Shown here: positions 5,828 through 11,882 of the stretch, one piece after another
How the letters are laid out: the number at the start of each line of letters is the position of its first letter
Numbering within the stretch: position 1 is the first letter of the stretch
From: WS-7 sp035635575
GTDB taxonomy: Bacteria > Eisenbacteria > RBG-16-71-46 > SZUA-252
Assembly (NCBI GenBank): GCA_035635575.1
Contig: DASQAV010000045.1
Span: 1 to 14,125 of the forward strand
Reading direction: 5' to 3'
Length of the DNA: 14,125 bases
The notes under the pieces: model-generated
Told to the model about the DNA's origin: nothing
What the model saw: the letters and a program-made list of their open reading frames with translations, nothing else
Database searches by the model: none
Position numbers and translations under genes: made by a program

Positions 5828-8800
5828 TCACCCTCCTTTGTGTACCCGCTCTATCCCGACACGGGCCCGCTCGCCGTCGAACGTCCATTCCTCTGAAGGG
5901 GCGTTTCCCGGAACCCGGGGCACGACCTCCTCTGCCAGCACCTCTTCCCGAATGAACCGCTCGTGCCGGGCGCAGGCGCTCGCCAGCCCTGGACTCAGCT
6001 CCCAGAAGAGTCGGATCCGGTCGGTCACCTCGAACTCCTGGCTCTTCCGAAGCGTCTGGATCCGGTGCGCGAACTCGCGAACCAGGCCCTCCGCCCGAAG
6101 CTCGTCGTCGAGGGTTGTGTCCACCGCGACCGTCATCGCGGCGTCCGTCTGCGCGATCCAGGGTGCCTTGGACGTCTCCTGGATCGTTACGTCTTCCGCG
6201 GTCAGGGTGAATCGCTGGCCGCCCGCGTCGACCTCCCAGCCTCCACGCGCGATCGCCGCCCGAAGCTCTGCCGTAGGAGCGGACTGGACCTTAGACGCCA
6301 GTTCCTTCATGGCGGCTCCGGCCTTCTTCCCGAGCACCGGAAAGTTCGGCTTCACAGTCACTTGGAGCAGCTCGCCGCGATCCGCCGGGAACACGATCTC
6401 CCGCACGTTCAGCTCGTCCTTGATCAGGTCCAGAACTTCCCCGATCCGCTGCCGCTCGCGGTCCCCCAGACCCGCCACCGCGAGCCTGCGGAGAGGCTGG
6501 CGGACGCGAAGCGAGGACGCGTTCCGTGCGGCCCGTCCCAGGTTCACGATCCTGAGCGCCGCTTGCATAGCCTGTTCCAGGCCCTCGTCCACGGCGGCCC
6601 GATCCGCCACCGGGTAGTCGCACCAGTGCACGCTCTTGGGCGCCTCCGGCCGGGCCGGGCGCACCAGGCTCTGGTGAAGCTCCTCGGAAACGAAGGGCGT
6701 GTACGGCGCGAGGAGCCGGGCCACGGTTTCGAGGCAGCCGAGCAGTGTATCGTACGCCGCCCTTTTATCGGCAGGGTCCCCGGATTTCCAAAATCTTCTT
6801 CTCGATCGCCGGACGTACCAGTTGGAGAGGTCCTCCAGGACGAAATCCTGGATGGCCCGGGCCCCGCGGGTCAGGTCGTAGGCCTCCAGTGCCTCCCGGC
6901 AGGTCCCGACCAGGCTGTTGAGCCGGGAGAGCGCCCAGCGATCGAGCAGAGACGGCCTAGAGGGCTCTTTCTGCGCCGGGTCGTAGCCGTCGATGTTCGC
7001 GTACAGGGCGAAGAACTGGGCCGTGTTCTTCAAGGTTCCCAGGAGCTTCTTCGCGACCTCGGTCACACCTTCCGGGTCGAAGCGCGTCGCGGTCCAGGGC
7101 GGGCTGGTGGAGATGAGGTAGAAGCGCAGCGCGTCCGCTCCGCGCTGATTCAGGATCGCGTTCGGATCCACCACGTTGCTCCGCGACTTGCTCATCTTCT
7201 TTCCTTCCCGGTCCAGGATGAGCTCGTTCACGAGCACGTGCTTGTAGGGGGCCTTCCCTTTCGCGAAGACCCCGATCGACATCAGCGTGTAGAACCAGCC
7301 GCGCGTCTGATCCATCCCTTCCGAGATGTAGTCGGCGGGATAGAAGGACGCCAGTTTCTCGGCGTTCTCGAAGGGGTAGTGCCATTGCGCGAACGGCATC
7401 GATCCCGAGTCGAACCAGACGTCGATCACCTCGGGCATGCGCCGCGCGGTGCCGCCGCACTTGGCGCACCGGAACGTGACCTGGTCGACGTACGGACGAT
7501 GGAGATCGAGCGCCTCGGGAACGCCCTGCCCCTGCTTCAGCTCCTCGATGCTTCCAACGCAGCGGTCATCCCCGCAGCCCTCGCAGCGCCAGATCGGAAG
7601 CGGCGTTCCCCAGTAGCGGTTCCGCGAGAGCGCCCAGTCCACGTTGTTCTCGAGCCAGTTCTCGAAGCGGTGCGCCCCAATCTCCCTGGGATGCCACTGC
7701 ACCTCGCGGTTCGCCTCGAGCATGCGGTCCCGGTAACGCGTCGTCGCGATGTACCAGGTCTTCCAGGCGTAGTAGAGGAGCGGCGAGTCGCACCGCCAGC
7801 AGTGGGGGTAGCTGTGCGTGGTCATCTCCACGCGGTAGAGGAGCCCGTGCTCCTTCAGCCAGGCGGTGATGTCCTTCTCGACCTCCTTCACGCCCCGTCC
7901 GGCCCAGGGTTTCACCTCCGCGGTGAAGCGTCCCTGTGGATCCACGGTGTGCATCTGGGGCAGGTCGAGCTTCAGCCCCAGCTGGTAGTCGTCCTCGCCG
8001 TACATCACCGCGGTGTGCACGACGCCGGTCCCGTCCTCCGTCGTGACGAAGTCCGCTTCGCAGACGTAGTAGGCCTTCTTGCCCGTGAGCTTCTCCAGAT
8101 CCACGAAGTCGAAGAGGGGTCGGTAGCGGCGCCCCACCAGCTCGCGCCCCTTGAATTCCTTCTCGATCTCGTACTCCCCCTCGAGCTGAGCGAGCCGGTC
8201 CTTCGCGAGGTAGTAGCGCTCCTCGGTCCCGCCGCGGTTCTGGCGCACGCGCACGTAGGTGATGTCCGGTCCCACCGCGAGGGCGACGTTGCCGGGAAGG
8301 GTCCAGGGCGTCGTGGTCCATGCGAGGACGAAGGCGCCCGGCTCGTCCACGAGGGCGAATTTCACCGTCACCGAGGGCTCGGTCACCTCCTCGTAGCCCT
8401 GGCTCACCTCGTGGCTGCTGAGCGGCGTGCCGCACCGGGGGCAGTAGGGCACGATCTTGTGCCCCTGATAGAGAAGCCCCTGGTCCCAGTACTGGCGCAG
8501 GAGCCACCACACGGTCTCGATGTAGCTGTTGTCGAACGTGTAATACGCGTGGTCCATGTCCAGCCAGTATCCGATCCGCTCCGTGAGGCGTCGCCAATCC
8601 GACTCGTAGCGCAGCACGCTCTCGCGGCAGCGGCGGTTGAACTCGGCGATCCCGAACGTCTCGATCTGATCCTTGCCGCTGATCCCCAGCTCGCGCTCCA
8701 CCGCGATCTCGACCGGAAGCCCGTGCGTGTCCCAGCCCCCCTTGCGCGGAACGTAGAAGCCGCACATCGACTTGTACCGGCAGACAATATCTTTTAATGA

Positions 8801-8986
8801 CCGCGAGAGCACGTGGTGGACGCCGGGAAGTCCGTTCGCGGTCGGCGGGCCCTCGTAGAAGACGAAGAGGGGCGATCCCTCGCGGCGCTTCAGCCCTTCC
8901 TCGAAGGCCTTCACCTCGCGCCAGAACTGGAGAATCCGCTCTTCCGTCTGGGGCAGGTCGAGGCGCGTCGAGACGGGGAGGAACAT
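5828..8986 (-). CDS. ileS: Isoleucyl-tRNA synthetase, IleS2 type with GVHH signature
   Basis: It charges tRNA-Ile with isoleucine and edits valine. The 1052-residue length and Bacteroidota-like sequence place it in the eukaryote-like IleS2 class, with a long C-terminal region instead of the IleS1 zinc finger. The class I signature after PPTANGLP is GVHH (55-58) and not HxGH. KMSKS is at 597-601 (GKKMSKSRSN). The CP1 editing domain shows TTTPWTLPGN (224-233) and GTGVVHTA...GEDDY with His324 and Asp333 conserved. Cysteine pairs occur at 182/185, 396/399, about 468/471 and 507/510. The WFDSGSMPFAQ and EGMDQTRGWFY motifs are intact. ATG at 8986 is chosen because family similarity starts there; GTG at 9004, overlapping the upstream PNP stop as GTGA, is a possible six-residue longer start. 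It precedes the zinc-finger regulator by 4 bp. Confidence 0.97.
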   Translation of the reverse strand: MFLPVSTRLDLPQTEERILQFWREVKAFEEGLKRREGSPLFVFYEGPPTANGLPGVHHVLSRSLKDIVCRYKSMCGFYVPRKGGWDTHGLPVEIAVERELGISGKDQIETFGIAEFNRRCRESVLRYESDWRRLTERIGYWLDMDHAYYTFDNSYIETVWWLLRQYWDQGLLYQGHKIVPYCPRCGTPLSSHEVSQGYEEVTEPSVTVKFALVDEPGAFVLAWTTTPWTLPGNVALAVGPDITYVRVRQNRGGTEERYYLAKDRLAQLEGEYEIEKEFKGRELVGRRYRPLFDFVDLEKLTGKKAYYVCEADFVTTEDGTGVVHTAVMYGEDDYQLGLKLDLPQMHTVDPQGRFTAEVKPWAGRGVKEVEKDITAWLKEHGLLYRVEMTTHSYPHCWRCDSPLLYYAWKTWYIATTRYRDRMLEANREVQWHPREIGAHRFENWLENNVDWALSRNRYWGTPLPIWRCEGCGDDRCVGSIEELKQGQGVPEALDLHRPYVDQVTFRCAKCGGTARRMPEVIDVWFDSGSMPFAQWHYPFENAEKLASFYPADYISEGMDQTRGWFYTLMSIGVFAKGKAPYKHVLVNELILDREGKKMSKSRSNVVDPNAILNQRGADALRFYLISTSPPWTATRFDPEGVTEVAKKLLGTLKNTAQFFALYANIDGYDPAQKEPSRPSLLDRWALSRLNSLVGTCREALEAYDLTRGARAIQDFVLEDLSNWYVRRSRRRFWKSGDPADKRAAYDTLLGCLETVARLLAPYTPFVSEELHQSLVRPARPEAPKSVHWCDYPVADRAAVDEGLEQAMQAALRIVNLGRAARNASSLRVRQPLRRLAVAGLGDRERQRIGEVLDLIKDELNVREIVFPADRGELLQVTVKPNFPVLGKKAGAAMKELASKVQSAPTAELRAAIARGGWEVDAGGQRFTLTAEDVTIQETSKAPWIAQTDAAMTVAVDTTLDDELRAEGLVREFAHRIQTLRKSQEFEVTDRIRLFWELSPGLASACARHERFIREEVLAEEVVPRVPGNAPSEEWTFDGERARVGIERVHKGG

Positions 8987-9000
8987 GTCGGTCTTCGAGC

Positions 9001-9840
9001 TCACAGCCGCTTGAGGATCCGCGTGACGAGGCGCGTCAGCAGGGGCTCCGCCTCCGCCGCGGTCGCGAGAACCCGGGGAACGTCGATGGGCTCGAGCGCA
9101 TCGGGCAGGCAGAGGTCCGTGACCACCGAGAGCGCGAGCACGCGCATGCCGCCGTGCACCGCGACGATCGTCTCCGGGACCACGGACATCCCGACGAGGT
9201 CGGCCCCGGCCCATCTCAGGAATCGGTACTCGGCCCGCGTCTCGAGATTGGGACCGGCCACGCCCGCGAAGACGCCTTCGCGAAGCGGAATTTTCTCCTC
9301 CCGCGCGGTCTCTCGCGCGAGTGCCAACAGCTCCCGGGAATAGGGCTCCGACATGTCCGGAAAGCGCGGGCCCAGCGAATCCTCGTTCGGGCCCACGAGC
9401 GGGTTCTCTCCCATGAGATTGAGATGATCCACGATCAGCACCAGATCCCCCGCGTGGTAGAGCGGGTTCATGCCTCCGGCCGCGCTCGTGAGGATCAGGG
9501 TGCGCACTCCGAGCGCCCGCAGAAGGCGGACCGGGAAGGCCACGTCCCGCATGGAGTGGCTCTCGTAGAAGTGAACGCGCCCGTTCATGACGGCGGCCGG
9601 CTGACCCGAGAGCGATCCAGCTACAAGTCTCCCCTGCGGGTCCGCCGAGGCGGCGGGGAAATTCGGAATCTCGCCGTAGGGAATCGATACGGCGCTCTTC
9701 ATCGCGGCCGCGAACTGCCCCAGCCCCGTGCCCAGGATGATCCCCACCTCGGGCTTCATCCCCAGGCGGGGCAGGAGCACCTCGCGCGCTTCTTCGATCG
9801 CTTTGAGTTGGCCCTGGGCCTGAGTCATCACCACGCTCAT
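9001..9840 (-). CDS. punA: Trimeric-type purine nucleoside phosphorylase, Asp at the base-specificity site
   Basis: The family cleaves purine nucleosides with phosphate to base plus ribose-1-phosphate. The 279-residue protein matches the trimeric PNP/MTAP fold: GIILGTGLG (33-41), GRVHFYE (87-93; Arg88, His90 and Tyr92 as in human R84/H86/Y88), TSAAGGMN (118-125), AGPNLETRAEYR (195-206; Glu200) and VGMSVVPE (216-223). Two positions are unusual. The glycine/histidine phosphate loop, normally STVxGHxG, reads ASADPQG (64-70). The position of human Asn243 is Asp242 (SVVTDLC), as in methylthioadenosine phosphorylases, which suggests 6-aminopurine substrates. The ATG at 9840 overlaps the yggU stop (ATGA). 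The substrate cannot be fixed by reading alone. Confidence 0.9.
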   Translation of the reverse strand: MSVVMTQAQGQLKAIEEAREVLLPRLGMKPEVGIILGTGLGQFAAAMKSAVSIPYGEIPNFPAASADPQGRLVAGSLSGQPAAVMNGRVHFYESHSMRDVAFPVRLLRALGVRTLILTSAAGGMNPLYHAGDLVLIVDHLNLMGENPLVGPNEDSLGPRFPDMSEPYSRELLALARETAREEKIPLREGVFAGVAGPNLETRAEYRFLRWAGADLVGMSVVPETIVAVHGGMRVLALSVVTDLCLPDALEPIDVPRVLATAAEAEPLLTRLVTRILKRL

Positions 9841-10106
9841 GTCCGATCCGCTTCCAGTCGCCGCGTCAATTCCGCGGCGTCGATCCCGTCCAGCTCCACC
9901 CACTTGTCGCGAGAGGACGCTCCGGCCTTGAGCCGGACCGTGCCTCCGGGAAGCCCGAGCTTCTCACGCAGGAGCCGGAGAACAGCGCGGTTCGCCTTAC
10001 CGCTCTCCGGAGCCGCGGAAACGCGAACGTGGAGCGCTCCGTCTTCACGCATGCCCACGATCTCGTCCGCGCGGCTCTTCGGCGTCACGCGGAGCTTGAG
10101 TCTCAC
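9837..10106 (-). CDS. yggU: YggU/DUF167 family small protein
   Basis: This is an 89-residue member of the DUF167/YggU family, whose biochemical role is not established. Family marks are LRVTPKSRADEIVG (5-18), LHVRVSAAPESGKANRA (25-41, the conserved P-x-x-G-x-A-N turn) and the segment GASSRDKWVELDG (62-74). The start is the GTG at 10106, which overlaps the yggS stop as GTGA; a longer in-frame extension to 10427 only shadows yggS and adds no family sequence. No independent Shine-Dalgarno is needed if translation is coupled. A yggS-yggU pairing is common in bacteria, and here the pair leads directly into the PNP gene. Confidence 0.88.
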   Translation of the reverse strand: MRLKLRVTPKSRADEIVGMREDGALHVRVSAAPESGKANRAVLRLLREKLGLPGGTVRLKAGASSRDKWVELDGIDAAELTRRLEADRT

Positions 10107-10795
10107 CGTGCACCAAAGAGCGCCGTTCCAAGACGGACGATCGTGGACCCTTCCTCGATGGCGATCTCGAAATCCTCCGACATCCCCATCGAGAGATCGG
10201 CGTCCTCGGGAAGGAGCCCCGCGCGCACGGCTTCCGCGCGGATCGATGCAAGGTCCTGGAACGCTCTTCGCGCTCCCGCCGCTCCCCCGTGAAGGGGACC
10301 GATCGTCATGAGGCCGCGAAGGTCGATCCCTTCCAGCCTGGCGGCCTTCTGCAAGAGAGCCCGTGCGCCTTCCGGCGGCACGCCGAACTTGCTCGCGTCC
10401 CCGGAGGTGTTCACCTCGACGAGGCACGCGATCCTCGATCCCTTCTCCTGGGCTCTGCGCGAGACTTCCTCGGCGAGCGGCAGGGAATCGATCGAATGGA
10501 TCACGTCGAAGAGCTGTGCCGCGCGCTTCGCCTTGTTTCGCTGGAGATGACCCACCAGATGCCAGCGCGGGCGCGGAGAGATGGACGCGATCTTCCCTTC
10601 CGCCTCTTGAATCCGGTTCTCACCGAATTCTCCCAGCCCCAGCGCCATCGCGTCCCGGATGGTCCCGGCCGGAAACCCCTTCGTCACCGGCAGGAGCCGG
10701 ATCGACTGCGGCGCGCGCCCCGATCGGGCGCAGGCGCGGCCGATCCTTTCTTTCACGGATTCCAGTCGATGCCGAAGATTCGAAGCCTCATCCAT
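10103..10795 (-). CDS. yggS: YggS/PLPBP pyridoxal phosphate homeostasis protein
   Basis: It binds pyridoxal 5'-phosphate without known catalysis and buffers the PLP pool and amino-acid metabolism. The 230-residue TIM-barrel protein carries the PLP lysine in LLPVTKGFP (Lys39), then GLGEFGENRIQEA (53-65), WHLVGHLQRNK (78-88), IHSIDSL, LVEVNTSGDASKFGV (145-159), GLMTIGPL, and the phosphate-binding end SMGMSEDFEIAIEEGSTIVRLG (202-223). The ATG at 10795 has AGGGA about 7 nt upstream. It is the first gene of the long minus-strand operon: the promoter candidate at 10825-10854 is immediately upstream and the next gene overlaps its stop by four bases. Confidence 0.95.
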   Translation of the reverse strand: MDEASNLRHRLESVKERIGRACARSGRAPQSIRLLPVTKGFPAGTIRDAMALGLGEFGENRIQEAEGKIASISPRPRWHLVGHLQRNKAKRAAQLFDVIHSIDSLPLAEEVSRRAQEKGSRIACLVEVNTSGDASKFGVPPEGARALLQKAARLEGIDLRGLMTIGPLHGGAAGARRAFQDLASIRAEAVRAGLLPEDADLSMGMSEDFEIAIEEGSTIVRLGTALFGAR

Positions 10796-10824
10796 GGAAT
10801 TCCCTGGAAAAATCCAAGCCGTGG

Positions 10825-10854
10825 AGTATATGCGTCGAAGGATCGCGGCAACAA
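10825..10854 (-). promoter_or_regulatory. Promoter candidate for the yggS-ileS-lspA-larE operon
   Basis: On the minus strand TTGTTG (10849-10854) precedes TATACT (10825-10830) with an 18-bp spacer. The -10 matches consensus at 5/6 and the -35 at 4/6. Transcription would start near 10818, giving a leader of about 23 nt to the yggS ATG. No other gene on this strand lies between it and the convergent zinc-ribbon pair, so this is the likely head of the operon. Confidence 0.55.
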
Positions 10855-10888
10855 GGGCAAAGGGACGAGGATGGGGGGTGAAACGGCG

Positions 10889-11056
10889 ATGTTATGCGCG
10901 AATTGTGGACGGGAAATGCTGGAGCGCGGCTGCAAGGTCCGCTGCTCTGCTTGCGGCTACTTCGAGGACTGCTCCGATCCGGGCGCGCCCGGGGAATGGG
11001 TGGAAGCGGACATCGACATCGCTTCCCGTCCCGTCCCTTCCGACGACGAGTCGTGA
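10889..11056 (+). CDS. Small zinc-ribbon-like protein (55 aa)
   Basis: It is a hypothetical 55-residue protein. CANCGREMLERGC (3-15) and CSACGYFEDC (19-28) give six cysteines, with two CxxC knuckles (3/6 and 19/22), consistent with a zinc ribbon. The remaining half is acidic and probably disordered, ending SDDES. The ATG at 10889 has a G-run ending about 8 nt upstream; an in-frame ATG at 10871 adds MGGETA and has AGGG a little upstream, so the start is not certain. It is divergent from yggS, whose promoter occupies the short intergenic space, and it converges on the next gene with one base between the two stop codons. No function is assigned. Confidence 0.65.
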   Translation: MLCANCGREMLERGCKVRCSACGYFEDCSDPGAPGEWVEADIDIASRPVPSDDES

Positions 11057-11057
11057 C

Positions 11058-11267
11058 TCACTTGCGCGCCTCCTTGTACTCGGAGTCGGTGCGCATGAGA
11101 TGCCCGACACAGCCCCGATTGCGGCAGGGCACGCGCTCCGGCGACGCCAGCAAGTCCGCTTCCTTTTCCCCGGTCTGTGCCGCCCGTAGCTGAACGAGAG
11201 CCTGGAATTGCTGTGGGGTGTACATGTAGCCGCACTTCACGCAGCGGTACCAAAAATCCAATTCCAT
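11058..11267 (-). CDS. Small cysteine-pair (putative zinc-binding) protein (69 aa)
   Basis: It is a hypothetical 69-residue protein. CVKCGYMY at 9-16 and CRNRGC at 48-53 form two cysteine pairs separated by a helical segment (QFQALVQLRAAQTGEKEADLL), the layout of a split zinc ribbon. The ATG at 11267 has AGGAG about 7 nt upstream, and that site can fold into a local hairpin (11274-11295). Its stop faces the stop of the plus-strand zinc-ribbon gene with one base in between. I do not recognise a named family; nucleic-acid or protein-partner binding through zinc would be a guess. Confidence 0.7.
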   Translation of the reverse strand: MELDFWYRCVKCGYMYTPQQFQALVQLRAAQTGEKEADLLASPERVPCRNRGCVGHLMRTDSEYKEARK

Positions 11268-11273
11268 GGGTCA

Positions 11274-11295
11274 CTCCTGTAGCTTCCCACAGGAA
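11274..11295 (-). promoter_or_regulatory. Hairpin covering the ribosome-binding site of the 69-aa protein
   Basis: On the minus strand TTCCTGT (11289-11295) can pair with ACAGGAG (11274-11280) around an 8-nt loop, six Watson-Crick pairs plus one G-U. ACAGGAG contains the AGGAG Shine-Dalgarno of the gene starting at 11267, so folding would hide it. The rest of the 11268-11491 divergent spacer holds the plus-strand promoter at 11415-11443; I see no convincing minus-strand promoter in it. Confidence 0.35.
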
Positions 11296-11414
11296 ATAAC
11301 CCCTGCGTTCGGTCCGGAATAGGCAGCAGCGACTGCGGTGGGACGAGGCGCGGGCGAACGCGCCAAGCCTTGGATTCAAAGCTCAATCGGTAGGGTAACG
11401 CCGTAGGGGTTTCC

Positions 11415-11443
11415 CTGACAAGGACAATTGCGCGTGCTAGCAT
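11415..11443 (+). promoter_or_regulatory. Promoter candidate for the holin-like/aminotransferase genes
   Basis: CTGACA (11415-11420) and TAGCAT (11438-11443) are separated by exactly 17 bp and match the sigma70 consensus at 5/6 and 4/6. The start would be near 11450, about 40 nt before the ATG at 11492, which has AAGGGA at 11481-11486 as ribosome-binding site. Confidence 0.5.
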
Positions 11444-11491
11444 GCCCCCGTCGAGACGCCGTCCGTCCGCCATCCCAGCGAAGGGACCCCG

Positions 11492-11851
11492 ATGCTCCTG
11501 GCGATCCTTCACCTCCTGCTCAACGCGTTCGTCTTTCTCCTTCTCTCCCACGTCCTGCCCGGCTTCTTCGTCGAGGGCTGGCCCGCCGCGATCATCGCTT
11601 CCCTGGTTCTGGGGCTCGTGAACGCCACGGTCGGGCTCGTCCTCAAGATCCTGACCTTCCCCCTGATCATCCTCACGTTCGGGCTCTTCTCCTTCGTCGT
11701 GAACGCGATCGTGATCCTCCTGGTCGCGGCGCTGGTGCCCGGGGTGAGCGTCAACGGCTTCTGGCCGGCGCTCCTCTGCGCGATCGTGATCTCGGCCCTG
11801 AATCTCTTCTGGAAGATCGCGACGACCGAGCGCGTTCGCGAGGAACGCTGA
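11492..11851 (+). CDS. Four-helix membrane protein, PF04020 / YvlD-type ('phage holin family 4')
   Basis: This is a 119-residue, very hydrophobic protein with four predicted helices (about 2-22, 32-52, 55-80 and 91-108) and a short charged C-terminus. The pattern HVLPGFFVEGW (20-30), the LVLGLVNATVG turn (38-48), ILTFPLIILTFGLFSFVVNAI (53-73, split) and LVPGVSVNGFW (81-91) matches the PF04020 family. Databases often label this family 'phage holin family protein', although chromosomal members such as YvlD are envelope proteins and not lysis proteins. Nothing phage-like surrounds it. ATG at 11492 has AAGGGA upstream at about 5 nt. A 10-bp tandem repeat spans its stop codon, and the aminotransferase follows after 31 bp. 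Confidence 0.88.
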   Translation: MLLAILHLLLNAFVFLLLSHVLPGFFVEGWPAAIIASLVLGLVNATVGLVLKILTFPLIILTFGLFSFVVNAIVILLVAALVPGVSVNGFWPALLCAIVISALNLFWKIATTERVREER

Positions 11852-11860
11852 GGAACGCTG
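11841..11860 (+). repeat. 10-bp tandem duplication across a stop codon
   Basis: AGGAACGCTG occurs twice head to tail (11841-11850 and 11851-11860). The TGA that ends the membrane-protein gene (11849-11851) is created at the junction of the two copies. With a single copy, the frame would run on without a stop into the ATG of the aminotransferase at 11883. Confidence 0.85.
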
Positions 11861-11882
11861 TAGAGTCGGCTCGCCCTGTCTC

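Noticed and set aside
5963..8797. Very long plus-strand ORF (944 codons) opposite ileS, and similar long plus-strand frames at 2395-3969, 1541-2647 and 4093-5028
   Set aside because: They are antisense to well-supported conserved genes and have Arg/Pro/Ala/His-rich composition typical of high-GC shadow frames. None has a recognisable domain.
8987..9214. N-terminal extension of ileS to 9214
   Set aside because: The extra residues overlap the PNP coding sequence, are Arg/Gly-rich and precede the conserved start of the synthetase family.
11492..11851. Holin of a prophage
   Set aside because: No phage genes surround it. PF04020 members are usually chromosomal envelope proteins despite the database label.
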